Source of the DNA: Allomuricauda sp. CAU 1633
GTDB lineage: Bacteria > Bacteroidota > Bacteroidia > Flavobacteriales > Flavobacteriaceae
Length of the DNA stretch: 64,000 bases
Assembly: GCF_017313225.1 (NCBI RefSeq)
Contig: NZ_JAFLNE010000002.1
Coordinates: forward strand, 434,001-498,000
Direction of reading: 5' to 3'
Below the pieces are notes generated by a model. It was given only the letters and a program-made list of their open reading frames with translations, was not told where the DNA came from and searched no databases. The position numbers and the translations under genes are program-made. Below, piece by piece: positions 8,876-17,652 of the stretch (the first letter of the stretch is position 1; each line of letters opens with the position of its first letter).

Positions 8876-8928
8876 GTCCCCTCATCAGAATAATGAAGCT
8901 TATTTTAAGGGCATAACATTTTTAAGGT

Positions 8929-8936
8929 TATTTTTG
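8929..8936 (+). promoter_or_regulatory. Candidate -7 box TATTTTTG for ruvX-def
   Basis: TAnnTTTG match 14 bases before the TTG start of ruvX, implying a leader of under about ten bases. No clear -33 TTG is visible. Confidence 0.45.
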
Positions 8937-8950
8937 CCAAAAATTTTGGT

Positions 8951-9361
8951 TTGGCTAGAATCTTGGCGTTGGATTATGGAAAAGTGCGAACTGGAATTGC
9001 GGTTACTGATGAACTTCAGTTGATTGCTTCCGGATTGACCACAGTTGAAACCAAGGAATTGATTCCCTTTCTTGTCGACTATATTGAAAAGGAGTCTGTG
9101 GAACGATTTGTGGTGGGATTGCCCAAACAAATGGACAATACACCATCGGAATCGGAAGAGTTGATTCAGTCTTTTTTAAAGAAGTTGACAGGAAATTTTC
9201 CTGCAATACCTGTGGAACGCCAAGACGAACGATTTACCTCCAAAATGGCATTCCAGTCCATGTTGGACAGTGGAATGAAAAAGAAAAAGCGCCAAGACAA
9301 AGGCTTGGTGGATGAAATAAGTGCCACGCTGATTTTGCAGGCCTATCTTAACAGAATGTAG
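8951..9361 (+). CDS. ruvX: Holliday junction resolvase-like protein (YqgF/RuvX)
   Basis: A 136-residue YqgF-family nuclease with the RNase H fold. Family members process the 5' end of 16S rRNA precursor and may act on Holliday junctions. Visible motifs are the first catalytic Asp in LALDYGKVRTGIAV (D8), VVGLPKQMD in the middle, VERQDERFTS, and the closing DEISATLILQAYL. The start is TTG: no in-frame ATG precedes D8. Peptide deformylase follows after only three bases, a common pairing in Flavobacteriia. Confidence 0.92.
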   Translation: MARILALDYGKVRTGIAVTDELQLIASGLTTVETKELIPFLVDYIEKESVERFVVGLPKQMDNTPSESEELIQSFLKKLTGNFPAIPVERQDERFTSKMAFQSMLDSGMKKKKRQDKGLVDEISATLILQAYLNRM

Positions 9362-9364
9362 TTT

Positions 9365-9955
9365 ATGATTTTACCCATTATTGCATACGGAGACCCCGTT
9401 TTACGAAAAATGGCGAAGGATATCACCCCAGAATATCCAAAACTTGATGAATTGATCACCAATATGTGGGAGACCATGTACAATGCTCATGGGGTTGGAT
9501 TGGCAGCTCCTCAGGTTGGGTTGCCCATTCGCTTGTTTTTGGTGGATACCACGCCTTTTTCCGATGATGAGGATTTGAGCAAAGAAGATCAGGAGGCCCT
9601 GAAAGGCTTTAAAAGGGTTTTTATCAATGCAAAAATTGAAGAAGAAGAGGGCAAGGAATGGGATTTTAATGAAGGTTGCTTGAGTATTCCAGATATCCGG
9701 GAAGATGTGAAAAGAAAACCCGAAATCACCATTAGCTATCTGGATGAGAATTTTAAACCTCAAAGGGAAACTTATGGCGGATTGTTGGCAAGGGTGATTC
9801 AGCATGAATACGACCACATCCAAGGAATTTTGTTTACGGATAAGCTTTCTTCTTTGAAGAAACGCTTGTTGAAGAGCAGGTTGGAGAAAATTTCAAAAGG
9901 AAAAATCGCAGTGGACTACAAAATGCGGTTCCCCAATATCAAAAAAGGACGTTAA
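9365..9955 (+). CDS. def: Peptide deformylase
   Basis: Removes the N-formyl group from nascent proteins. All three family motifs are intact: GVGLAAPQVG at 43-52, EGCLS at 103-107 (Cys metal ligand), and HEYDH at 147-151 (HExxH, two His ligands and the catalytic Glu). At 196 residues it carries the insertion around 65-80 (acidic, SDDEDLSKED) often seen in Bacteroidota deformylases. It is translated right behind ruvX, and the DUF5606 gene follows after 53 bases with its own promoter-like box. Confidence 0.96.
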   Translation: MILPIIAYGDPVLRKMAKDITPEYPKLDELITNMWETMYNAHGVGLAAPQVGLPIRLFLVDTTPFSDDEDLSKEDQEALKGFKRVFINAKIEEEEGKEWDFNEGCLSIPDIREDVKRKPEITISYLDENFKPQRETYGGLLARVIQHEYDHIQGILFTDKLSSLKKRLLKSRLEKISKGKIAVDYKMRFPNIKKGR

Positions 9956-9960
9956 AAAAA

Positions 9961-9989
9961 TTGGCGTTTCCGAGAATACTATATTTTTG
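9961..9989 (+). promoter_or_regulatory. Candidate promoter TTG-N18-TATTTTTG for the DUF5606 gene
   Basis: TTG at 9961-9963 and TATTTTTG at 9982-9989 are separated by 18 bases, close to the -33/-7 spacing of the Bacteroidota primary sigma factor. The ATG at 10009 follows 19 bases later. This is among the better two-part matches in the window. Confidence 0.55.
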
Positions 9990-10008
9990 CGCGCATAAAT
10001 CTTATTGA

Positions 10009-10455
10009 ATGGCATTGGACAAAATTTTATCGATTGGCGGTAAGCCCGGACTTTACAAATTATTGACCCAGACAAGAAGTGGTTTTGTTGGGGAATCCCT
10101 TTTGGATGGAAAACGAGTAACCGTAGGGATTAGAAGTAATGTCAGTGTCCTTTCTGAAATAGCCATCTACACTTTGGAAGAGGAAGTGCCGCTTCGTGAA
10201 GTTTTCCAGAAAATAAAGGAAAAGGAAGACGGTAAAAAAACAGGCATCAGTCACAAGGCCGAAAAAATCGAGCTGGAGGAATATTTCTTTGAAATTCTGC
10301 CCAACTACGATGAGGACCGTGTATATGCCAGTGACATCAAAAAAATCATCCAGTGGTACAACATCCTCCTCGATAACAACATTTCAGACTTTGTTACAGA
10401 AGAGGATGCTGAGGAAGAACCTACTTCCGTGGCTTCCAGTGAAGAGGAGGAATAA
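10009..10455 (+). CDS. DUF5606 domain protein
   Basis: A 148-residue protein found almost only in Bacteroidota. The N-terminus (ALDKILSIGGKPGLYKLL) starts a small beta-barrel-like domain with a repeated Gly pattern (about 1-75). A conserved helical part around YFFEILPNYDEDRVYASDIKKII follows, and then a poly-Glu tail. The function is unknown; it regularly accompanies def and often mazG, suggesting a housekeeping role. It ends one base before the convergent hexosaminidase gene. Confidence 0.85.
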   Translation: MALDKILSIGGKPGLYKLLTQTRSGFVGESLLDGKRVTVGIRSNVSVLSEIAIYTLEEEVPLREVFQKIKEKEDGKKTGISHKAEKIELEEYFFEILPNYDEDRVYASDIKKIIQWYNILLDNNISDFVTEEDAEEEPTSVASSEEEE

Positions 10456-12030
10456 TTATTCTTTCTCCCAGTCTATCAAAGGGCTCGGATAATAGTTGAC
10501 TTCCATTTGATTTAAATAGGGAACTTGCTGTGCCAAGCGCGCTTTGTAATCTTCCCAAGTACAGTGTTCTGCTGGTGACCACCCCAATTCGGCAATCCCA
10601 ATAACCCGTGGAAAGGCCAGATATTCCAGTTCAGCGCTATTGCTTATGGTCTCTGACCATAGAGGAGTTTCAATACCTAAGATGCTTTCCCTAGGAAGCC
10701 CTTCCACATAGGTTTCTGGGTTCCAATTATAGGCTACATCCACTGGAATAAGCCCAGCCCAAGTGAGCCCATATTCCGAAATGGAATCGTATTTCATGTC
10801 CACATAAGTCTTTTCTGCTGGTGAAAGAATCACTTTTAACCCATTTTCAGCAGCTTTTATGGCGCTATGCGATTCATTCCAAAGTTGGGCGATAGAAGAT
10901 GGGTCAAGATTGGCCTGGGCAATCTCGTTCCACCCAATCATTTGTTTCCCATGCTTTTGGACAATCTTTTCCACTTTTTCCACAAAATGAATGTAATCCT
11001 TCTTTTTTGTGACATGACTTTCATCTCCACCGGCATGAAAATAGGGTCCAGGGGTAATGGCGGCGATTTCGCCGATGACATCATCCAAAAAGCTGTAGAC
11101 GGTGTCTTTTTGTGCATCAAATGTGCTAAAACCCACTCTGGTACCTGTGTAAGGTTTTAGAGGTTTTCCATTTCCATTGAGGAAGGGATAGCTCAAGGAG
11201 GCAGCATTACTGTGCCCAGGCATGTCTATTTCAGGAATTAGAGTCATATGTCTATCTGCAGCGTATTGCACAATATCTTTGTACTCTTCTTGTGTATAGA
11301 AACCACCTTCACCACCACCGACCTCGGTTTTGCTACCCACTTCGGTCAGTTTGGGCCAAGACTTGATTTCAATTCGCCAACCTTGGTCATCAGATAGGTG
11401 TAAATGAATGGTGTTGTATTTGTAGTAGGCCAGTATATCGATATACTTTTTGACCTCTTCCACAGTGAAGAAATGTCGGGCTACATCCAACATGGCGCCA
11501 CGATACCCAAACTTGGGGGCATCTTCTATTTTTCCCGATGGAATCAACCAAAGGGGATGGTCTGTAAGGGTATCATTGCTTTTTTCAGGAATAAGTTGCC
11601 GCAAAGTCTGGATTCCCCTAAAGGCTCCTGCAGCTGTTTTCGCGTTCACAAAAATGGAGTCCTTTTTAATATACAACTGATAGGATTCGGGAGTTTCCAA
11701 ATCTACACTGTCTGATTGATTAATATAGATCAGTCGTTCTACGTTTTCACCGTTCGAGGCATTTACTGCAAGGTCCAACCCCAGTTTACCCTTTATTGTT
11801 TCTGAAAGAAATTGTCCCACTTTTTCAAATGCCGGATCTTGGGTAGAAGTAAAGATGACCGTCGTGGAATCAAGCCCGAACGCACTGTGTGTTGCCACAG
11901 TTTTTATGGGTTTTGGAATTAGTGGAGCTGTTGCTAAGTCAGTTTTGGGATATAGAATTTCTTTTTTTTCAGATTGGCACGCCGCTAGACAAATTATAGC
12001 GGAAAAGAGCAGTAATGTCCTTGTGATCAC
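10456..12030 (-). CDS. Beta-N-acetylhexosaminidase, GH20 lipoprotein
   Basis: Exo-acting hydrolase that removes terminal GlcNAc or GalNAc from glycans such as chitooligosaccharides. The 524-residue precursor has a lipoprotein signal with lipobox Cys at 18 (CLAAC). A GH20b alpha/beta domain (about 45-165) precedes the catalytic barrel, which starts at FGYRGAMLDVARHFF (174-188). HAGGDESH places the catalytic Asp-Glu pair at D336-E337, consistent with substrate-assisted catalysis. It is last in a leftward run with two secreted hydrolases, likely a small glycan-scavenging unit. No SusCD pair is nearby. Confidence 0.93.
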   Translation of the reverse strand: MITRTLLLFSAIICLAACQSEKKEILYPKTDLATAPLIPKPIKTVATHSAFGLDSTTVIFTSTQDPAFEKVGQFLSETIKGKLGLDLAVNASNGENVERLIYINQSDSVDLETPESYQLYIKKDSIFVNAKTAAGAFRGIQTLRQLIPEKSNDTLTDHPLWLIPSGKIEDAPKFGYRGAMLDVARHFFTVEEVKKYIDILAYYKYNTIHLHLSDDQGWRIEIKSWPKLTEVGSKTEVGGGEGGFYTQEEYKDIVQYAADRHMTLIPEIDMPGHSNAASLSYPFLNGNGKPLKPYTGTRVGFSTFDAQKDTVYSFLDDVIGEIAAITPGPYFHAGGDESHVTKKKDYIHFVEKVEKIVQKHGKQMIGWNEIAQANLDPSSIAQLWNESHSAIKAAENGLKVILSPAEKTYVDMKYDSISEYGLTWAGLIPVDVAYNWNPETYVEGLPRESILGIETPLWSETISNSAELEYLAFPRVIGIAELGWSPAEHCTWEDYKARLAQQVPYLNQMEVNYYPSPLIDWEKE

Positions 12031-12044
12031 AGTGTTTTGATTAG

Positions 12045-12689
12045 TTATTTAACATGGTTTTTCAATACCTCAAACCAAATATCATAGCCCTTGGTATTCA
12101 TATGGAGGCCATCTTCAATGAAAATGTCCTGTTTTACTTTTCGTTTATCGAGCATGGGGTACCACACATCCACAAAATCAACCCCATTGGTTTTTTCAGC
12201 CAATCGACTGAGCTTTCGGTTTAAGCGCCTATACTTTCCTCTCAATTTCCATCTAGAAATGCTCGGTTTTGGAGAAATCAAGACAATCTCCATGTCCTCT
12301 GCTTTTTGTTGGAGCACCTCTATTATGCGTTCCGAGGTATCCATAATGGTTCTGAGCCTCACTTTGGCACTGACATCATTGTCCCCTTCATAAATAAAGA
12401 CTTTTACAGGCTTGTAATTGAGGATCAATTCATCCAAATAGAGCTCTAAATCCGAGAATTGGGAGCCACCGAACCCAGTATTTAAAACCTGCTGGTCTGG
12501 GAATCTCTCTTGAAGGTCTTTCCACATTCTAATACTGGAACTACCCGTAAAGACAAGAGTAGGTTTTGAAGCATCCCAGAGCGAATCGTTCTTTTTTTGG
12601 ATTTCCATGACCTCATTGTCAAAACGATTGGGAGCCTGTGTGTAACTTAGGATTGGGAGTAATAGCAGAAGGAATAAGAATTTTTTCAT
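12045..12689 (-). CDS. Secreted SGNH/GDSL-family esterase
   Basis: A 214-residue protein starting at the ATG whose product begins MKKFLFLLLLLPILSYTQ, a clear signal peptide; an in-frame ATG 36 bases upstream (12725) would put 12 polar residues in front and spoil it. SGNH blocks are visible: GSSSIRMW (nucleophile Ser), NTGFGGSQ (oxyanion Gly), EGDNDVS (Asn) and DGLHMNTKGY (Asp-His pair near the C-terminus). Members of this group are often carbohydrate acetylesterases. The position between a GH20 enzyme and an alpha/beta esterase supports deacetylation of sugars, but the substrate is not known. Confidence 0.85.
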   Translation of the reverse strand: MKKFLFLLLLLPILSYTQAPNRFDNEVMEIQKKNDSLWDASKPTLVFTGSSSIRMWKDLQERFPDQQVLNTGFGGSQFSDLELYLDELILNYKPVKVFIYEGDNDVSAKVRLRTIMDTSERIIEVLQQKAEDMEIVLISPKPSISRWKLRGKYRRLNRKLSRLAEKTNGVDFVDVWYPMLDKRKVKQDIFIEDGLHMNTKGYDIWFEVLKNHVK

Positions 12690-12714
12690 GGCGACAGTTT
12701 TTGCGTGATACGAA

Positions 12715-13590
12715 CTAGTTTTCATTGACTAAATTTTGAGTTTTACTCCAATCATAAAAACGTTCTATCCACGAATCTGAAGGCAATCCTTGTTTTCGCA
12801 TTCCAAAGCCATGTCCACCCTTACTGTACATGTGCAAGGCAACACTTTTATCCGCTTCCAACCAAGAAGAATACAGTGCAATAGTTCCCGGAGCCAATCC
12901 TAAGGGGTCATCAGAGGCACAGACCAAAAACATGGGAGGGGCATCTTCCTTTGGCTTTTCCAATGGAACTACACTGGACCAATAATAAACGGGTACTAAA
13001 AAATTGGGCTTGCTTGCTTTCGTATAGTTATAGCCCACACCAACCGTTACCGCTCCTCCTGCAGAAAAGCCCATAAAGCCTATTTTGTTAGGGTCAATTC
13101 CATAAGCATCAGCATTTTCGCGAACATGTTCTATGGCATTGAGGCCATCTTTTATGGAATAGGGGAGAACGGTATGTACACGCTCCATAAATTTTTCAGG
13201 TTCTTTTGGAGCATCATTTTCAATTTCGGCTACCCCATCTTTTCCAGTGGGGACCAATCGATATTTAAGGACAAAAGCAGTGATTCCTTTTTCGTTCAGC
13301 CATTTGGCCACATCATTGCCTTCACTGTTGATGCTAAGGGCGAACAATCCGCCTCCGGGAGCGATAATTACAGAAGTGCCCGTATTGATTTCTTCTTTGG
13401 GTCTAAAAACCTGCATAGTAGGTTCAGAAACATTGGTGACAACCTGGGTGTTCCAGATGTTTGAAAAGTATTCATTTTCAGGTGTTTCCCAAGTTACTGG
13501 AGGCCCTTCGGTGTTGGGTAGTTTCACAATTTCTTGGGCATTTAAGAAAAGCCCACAGCATAAAAGTGCCAAGGATGAGAGTGCTTTCAT
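12715..13590 (-). CDS. Secreted alpha/beta hydrolase (acetyl-xylan-esterase/BD-FAE-like)
   Basis: A 291-residue protein with an export signal ending near NAQ (residues 17-19). The catalytic triad can be placed: nucleophile S176 in GFSAGGA, Asp D228 in CASDDPLG, His H260 in GGHGFG. The oxyanion-hole segment is IIAPGGG (75-81). This pattern is typical of carbohydrate esterases that remove acetyl or feruloyl groups. It is first in the three-gene leftward set with the SGNH esterase and the GH20 hexosaminidase. A candidate promoter box is 18 bases upstream. Confidence 0.87.
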   Translation of the reverse strand: MKALSSLALLCCGLFLNAQEIVKLPNTEGPPVTWETPENEYFSNIWNTQVVTNVSEPTMQVFRPKEEINTGTSVIIAPGGGLFALSINSEGNDVAKWLNEKGITAFVLKYRLVPTGKDGVAEIENDAPKEPEKFMERVHTVLPYSIKDGLNAIEHVRENADAYGIDPNKIGFMGFSAGGAVTVGVGYNYTKASKPNFLVPVYYWSSVVPLEKPKEDAPPMFLVCASDDPLGLAPGTIALYSSWLEADKSVALHMYSKGGHGFGMRKQGLPSDSWIERFYDWSKTQNLVNEN

Positions 13591-13607
13591 AATTATTGGT
13601 GTTTTCT

Positions 13608-13615
13608 CAAATGTA
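13608..13615 (-). promoter_or_regulatory. Candidate -7 box TACATTTG for the esterase/GH20 run
   Basis: TAnnTTTG match on the minus strand, 18 bases upstream of the start at 13590. The expected -33 TTG is not visible at the right distance. Confidence 0.45.
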
Positions 13616-13752
13616 CAATTTTCAATAGAGCACTAGGGTTAACTACCGTGACCCTCATTTTATCTTTTTGCCAATCATAGTCTTTATAACTATGGATAAA
13701 AAATCAGCTTATGCTATTTACGGTCTTTGTACTTTTAAATAAAATTTTATAG

Positions 13753-14535
13753 ATGAACGCAAGATCTGAGCAGCTGAAGGCAGTGGAACGACTTCTAAAC
13801 ATCATGGACGAATTACGGGAGAAATGCCCGTGGGACAAAAAACAGACCATGCAAACACTTCGCCATTTGACCATTGAGGAAACTTACGAACTGGGTGATG
13901 CTATTCTAGACAATGACCTTGATGAAGTGAAGAAGGAACTGGGTGATTTGCTCTTGCATATAGTCTTCTATGCTAAGATAGGTTCGGAAACACAAGACTT
14001 TGATATTGCGGATGTTGCGAATGGAATTTGTGAGAAATTGATTAATCGGCATCCTCATATTTATGGTGATGTTAAGGTGCAGGACGAAAATGAAGTCAAA
14101 CAAAACTGGGAGAATATCAAGCTCAAAGAAGGCAAGAAAAGTGTTTTGGAAGGCGTCCCCAATAGTTTGCCGTCATTGGTTAAGGCTAACCGAATCCAAG
14201 AAAAAGTGGCCGGCGTGGGATTTGACTGGGAACATCCCGAGCAGGTTTTTGAAAAATTAAAGGAGGAATTGGGAGAGTTGCAGGTTGAAGTGGAGTCCAA
14301 CAATGCAGATAAAATTGAATCGGAGTTTGGTGATGTGCTGTTTTCCATGGTCAACTACGCCCGATTTTTAAATGTAAATCCCGAAAATGCCTTGGAACGC
14401 ACCAATAAAAAGTTCATCAAACGCTTTCAATATTTAGAGGGCAAAGCCAAGGAATCCGGCAAGACCCTCAAAGAAATGACTTTGGCGGAAATGGATATTT
14501 TCTGGGAAGAGGCCAAGAAGCTGCCTTCTGCCTAA
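13753..14535 (+). CDS. mazG: Nucleoside triphosphate pyrophosphohydrolase MazG
   Basis: Hydrolyses (d)NTPs to the monophosphate and pyrophosphate, cleaning the nucleotide pool and in some bacteria lowering (p)ppGpp. The 260-residue protein has two MazG domains. The first has LREKCPWDKKQTMQTLRHLT and the metal-binding IEETYELGDAI, followed by DEVKKELGDLLLHIVFYAKI. The second, around KLKEELGELQVEVE and ESEFGDVLFSMVNYARFL, keeps its EExxE/ExxD-like set. It stands alone as a rightward gene between two leftward ones. Confidence 0.95.
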   Translation: MNARSEQLKAVERLLNIMDELREKCPWDKKQTMQTLRHLTIEETYELGDAILDNDLDEVKKELGDLLLHIVFYAKIGSETQDFDIADVANGICEKLINRHPHIYGDVKVQDENEVKQNWENIKLKEGKKSVLEGVPNSLPSLVKANRIQEKVAGVGFDWEHPEQVFEKLKEELGELQVEVESNNADKIESEFGDVLFSMVNYARFLNVNPENALERTNKKFIKRFQYLEGKAKESGKTLKEMTLAEMDIFWEEAKKLPSA

Positions 14536-14554
14536 TTGTTTTTAGTGGGTATTT

Positions 14555-15247
14555 TCAGATTACTTTAATGTTGCCACTTTCTCCTCTAATTTCCAAAAAT
14601 CGAAAATTGAAGTAAAAAGTGTCCTTTTCAGCCTGAACGATACGAATTTCCTTGGCCATTTCTCCGTATTCACTCTCTACCCATCTATCATAAATCAATT
14701 CAATAGTCTGAGTGGTATCTTTAGGATTGCGGAATTCAATTTTGGAAATCAATTTTTCATCAGGCTTGTAAAAAAGCTGAACAGAATTCCCTAACCTATC
14801 CACTCCTTGGTATAATTCAAGTTCCTTTTTTTGTTCCGTTACTTTCTTTTTATAGCGAAGGCCGGTATAGTAATGATTAGGGGCAATACTCATTTTATGG
14901 ATTTCATGACTTCGAATCATTTCCACATCCTCTTGTGATAAGGTGTCAGTAACATTGTTGTTCTCATCTATTAAATAACCTTGGTAGACGGAATCGACGC
15001 TAACCCTAAAAGGGGCTTCGTCTTCACTGAATTGCTGAATGAAATAACAACTTCCATTAGATAAAGAGTGAACTTCTGTGGTATAGGCACCAAATGGGCT
15101 GTGGCAATCTGCGATTGAAATAATATCGTGAATCTGTCCGTAGTTTTCATGAAGCGTTAGAATTCCTTTTTTGGTTTCCTTCTCTGAGCAAGACCCCATG
15201 ATTAGAACAACAAACATCAAAAAAAGGTATGGAGCTGAAATTTTCAT
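14555..15247 (-). CDS. Predicted lipoprotein of unknown function
   Basis: A 230-residue protein starting at the ATG giving MKISAPYLFLMFVV; an upstream in-frame ATG (15271) adds eight polar residues and seems less likely. A lipobox (IMGSC, Cys at 20) predicts a lipid-anchored periplasmic or outer-membrane protein. The remainder is beta-rich, with KIEFRNPKDTTQTIELIYDRW and a C-terminal REIRIVQAEKDTFYFNFRFLEIRGESG. No known domain was recognised. It is a single gene, convergent with mazG and divergent from the MATE transporter. Confidence 0.7.
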   Translation of the reverse strand: MKISAPYLFLMFVVLIMGSCSEKETKKGILTLHENYGQIHDIISIADCHSPFGAYTTEVHSLSNGSCYFIQQFSEDEAPFRVSVDSVYQGYLIDENNNVTDTLSQEDVEMIRSHEIHKMSIAPNHYYTGLRYKKKVTEQKKELELYQGVDRLGNSVQLFYKPDEKLISKIEFRNPKDTTQTIELIYDRWVESEYGEMAKEIRIVQAEKDTFYFNFRFLEIRGESGNIKVI

Positions 15248-15420
15248 TTTCGAATTGAAATTGGTACTCAAAATTTACGCATTCTAAACGTACGCTCAAA
15301 GGAATTAATTGGCTTAAAGTCTGTTGCTTATAATTTTAACAGGATGTCACACAGTTGACCAAGATAAGTTTGGTTAAAAAACTACGACTGTGTCCTGAAT
15401 AGGATTATTTCCAAAGGTTC

Positions 15421-15428
15421 TATATTTG
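15421..15428 (+). promoter_or_regulatory. Candidate -7 box TATATTTG for the MATE-PAP2-GT39 operon
   Basis: TAnnTTTG match 23 bases upstream of the ATG at 15452. No clear -33 element is seen. It would drive the four tightly packed genes to 19307. Confidence 0.45.
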
Positions 15429-15451
15429 TTCACTGCTTAAGATGCATTATA

Positions 15452-16852
15452 ATGCTTCAACAATACACTAAAGAATTTTCATATAATCTTAGATTGGCCT
15501 ATCCCGTAATCTTGGGCATGTTGGGGCACACTTTTGTAGCTTTTGCTGATAACATTATGGTGGGGCAATTGGGTACCGCGGAACTGGCAGCGGTCTCTTT
15601 GGGAAACAGTTTTGTGTTCATAGCCATGTCGCTTGGTATAGGCTTTTCCACAGCAATCACCCCTTTAGTGGCTGAGGCCGATGGAGCAAGAAACCCTGCT
15701 GACGCAAAAAAAGCCCTAAAACATGGACTGGTACTCTGTACCCTTTTGGGGCTTTCCCTGTTTGGGGCAATAATGTTGTGCAAGCCGTTGCTGTACCACA
15801 TGGAGCAACCCCCAGAAGTGGTGGAATTGGCCATTCCCTATTTGGAACTCGTCGCTTTTTCATTGGTGCCCTTGGTCATTTTTCAGGCTTTTAAACAGTT
15901 CTCAGAAGGCTTATCCCAGACCAAATATCCCATGTATGCTACCATTTTAGCCAATGTGGTGAACATCTCCATCAATTATTTGCTCATTTTTGGTTCCTTC
16001 GGATTTCCGAAGTTGGGCATTGTAGGGGCAGCCATTGGTACGTTGGCCTCACGTTTCATCATGGTGGGATATATCTGGTTTTTGTTGAAGCGCAAAGAGA
16101 AATTTAAAACCTATGTAACCCATTTCAATTTTAGGGAAATTGAGAAAAAAGTGATGAAAAAGATCATTAGTTTGGGTTTCCCTTCCGCCATGCAGATGTT
16201 TTTTGAAGTAGCCATTTTCACGGCGGCCATTTGGTTGAGTGGAGTCCTTGGAAAAAATGCACAGGCGGCCAATCAGATTGCGTTAAACCTGAGCAGTATG
16301 ACCTTTATGGTAGGTATGGGGCTCAGTGTTGCGGCCATGGTACGTGTTGGAAATCAAAAAGGGTTGCAAAATTTTAGAGAGTTGCGAAGGATTGCAGAGT
16401 CTATTTTCTTCCTGACCTTTATTTTGGAAGTGGCCTTTGCCATACTGTTCCTTTTGGGAAGACATTGGTTTCCCACTATTTATTTGGATGTGGATGATAT
16501 TGCCAATCAGGCAGACAATACCGAAGTAATTATTATTGCGGCTAAATTGCTGTTGGTCGCTGCATTTTTTCAGATTTCCGATGGGTTGCAGGTCGTTGTT
16601 TTAGGTGCACTCCGGGGGTTGCAGGATGTAAAAATCCCCACCTTCATCACTTTTGTGGCTTACTGGTTGATTGGATTTCCAGTATGTTATTACCTTGGAT
16701 TGCATACGAGTTTTTCCAGTACGGGAATTTGGATAGGATTGCTATTGGGATTGACAGCATCGGCAGTATTGTTGTATATTCGATTCCACTATTTGACAAA
16801 AAAACTGATCAGAACTAAACATGATTCCAACCTTTTGGAATCCAACGCATAA
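15452..16852 (+). CDS. MATE family efflux transporter
   Basis: A 466-residue protein with about twelve hydrophobic segments arranged as two halves, as in NorM/DinF-type exporters that expel cationic drugs using Na+ or H+. The first half has the family's GHTFVAFADNIMVGQLGTAELAAVSLGN run (about 26-53), and the second begins near FPSAMQMFFEVAIFT. The substrate cannot be read from sequence. A small acidic gene follows three bases after its stop, then PAP2 and GT39 genes, so the exporter is translated together with envelope-lipid genes. Confidence 0.92.
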   Translation: MLQQYTKEFSYNLRLAYPVILGMLGHTFVAFADNIMVGQLGTAELAAVSLGNSFVFIAMSLGIGFSTAITPLVAEADGARNPADAKKALKHGLVLCTLLGLSLFGAIMLCKPLLYHMEQPPEVVELAIPYLELVAFSLVPLVIFQAFKQFSEGLSQTKYPMYATILANVVNISINYLLIFGSFGFPKLGIVGAAIGTLASRFIMVGYIWFLLKRKEKFKTYVTHFNFREIEKKVMKKIISLGFPSAMQMFFEVAIFTAAIWLSGVLGKNAQAANQIALNLSSMTFMVGMGLSVAAMVRVGNQKGLQNFRELRRIAESIFFLTFILEVAFAILFLLGRHWFPTIYLDVDDIANQADNTEVIIIAAKLLLVAAFFQISDGLQVVVLGALRGLQDVKIPTFITFVAYWLIGFPVCYYLGLHTSFSSTGIWIGLLLGLTASAVLLYIRFHYLTKKLIRTKHDSNLLESNA

Positions 16853-16855
16853 CAT

Positions 16856-17083
16856 ATGGAACTACCCAAATTTCTGTTGGCCGATAATACCGATTACCCT
16901 GAGGGCATCTTTATTGTTCATACTGAATATCCGCGGTTCATTATCAATCTAGAAAATGATGAAGTGGAATGGATGGAAGAATTCTCCAAAGAAGATGAGG
17001 CAGACTTAATGGAAGAAGCAGAAAGTCTGATTGAAGCCGCAACAGCTTTCTACGATAGGGAGGTTTCCAGATACGACGAGTAA
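16856..17083 (+). CDS. Small acidic conserved protein (unknown function)
   Basis: A 75-residue soluble protein, strongly acidic in its second half (NDEVEWMEEF and DEADLMEEAESLIEAA). The first half has two probable strands (EGIFIVHTEYPRFIINLE), then a helix. No signal or membrane segment is present and no known domain was recognised. It begins three bases after the MATE stop and shares one base with the PAP2 start (TAATG), so it is part of the operon rather than a stray reading frame. Confidence 0.75.
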   Translation: MELPKFLLADNTDYPEGIFIVHTEYPRFIINLENDEVEWMEEFSKEDEADLMEEAESLIEAATAFYDREVSRYDE

Positions 17084-17652
17084 TGCTTGAACAGCTCTTA
17101 CAGCACGATACAGACCTTTTTTTATTCCTGAACGGACTGGGAACCCCAACTTGGGACGGGTTTTGGATGTTCATGACGAATACAAAGAGCTCTTTTCCGC
17201 TGTATGTGCTGCTGCTCTATCTTTCCTACAAAAACTTCGGGTGGAAGCGAACGGGCATCATTTTGGTATCTGTTGCGTTAATGATTACCTGCACTGACCA
17301 ATTGTCCAACTTTTTTAAATATGGAATTGGACGACTTCGACCTTGTCACGACCCAGAAGTGAGTTCGGTTATGCGTTTGGTGAAAAGTTATTGCGGTGGG
17401 CAGTACGGGTATTTTTCGGCGCATGCCGCCAATTCTTTTGGTCCCGCAATCTTCTTTTCCATTTTGTTTCGAGGGAAAGTAAGGTTTATTGGTATTATCA
17501 TGATCCTTTGGGCATGCATAGTGGCCTATAGCCGAATTTATATCGGAGTTCATTATCCGCTGGATGTGCTAACAGGTGCCTTGGTTGGTACTTTGTTCGG
17601 ATGGTTGTTTGTCAAGTTGGCTATATTTGCATTCCAAAAATTGGGTACATGA
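17083..17652 (+). CDS. PAP2-family membrane phosphatase
   Basis: A 189-residue protein with about five or six hydrophobic segments. The three PAP2 blocks are present: KYGIGRLRP (K-x6-RP), YFSAHAAN in place of the usual PSGH, and SRIYIGVHYPLDV (SR-x5-H-x3-D). Such enzymes remove phosphate from undecaprenyl pyrophosphate, lipid A or phosphatidic acid at the outer face of the inner membrane. With a GT39 transferase immediately downstream (ATGA overlap), recycling of a polyprenyl carrier or lipid A dephosphorylation are both plausible. Which one is inference. Confidence 0.88.
   Translation: MLEQLLQHDTDLFLFLNGLGTPTWDGFWMFMTNTKSSFPLYVLLLYLSYKNFGWKRTGIILVSVALMITCTDQLSNFFKYGIGRLRPCHDPEVSSVMRLVKSYCGGQYGYFSAHAANSFGPAIFFSILFRGKVRFIGIIMILWACIVAYSRIYIGVHYPLDVLTGALVGTLFGWLFVKLAIFAFQKLGT

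Noticed and set aside
17601..17648. Longer N-terminus for the GT39 gene
   Set aside because: It would overlap the PAP2 gene by 52 bases and adds residues before a natural first membrane helix; the ATGA overlap at 17649-17652 is more plausible.
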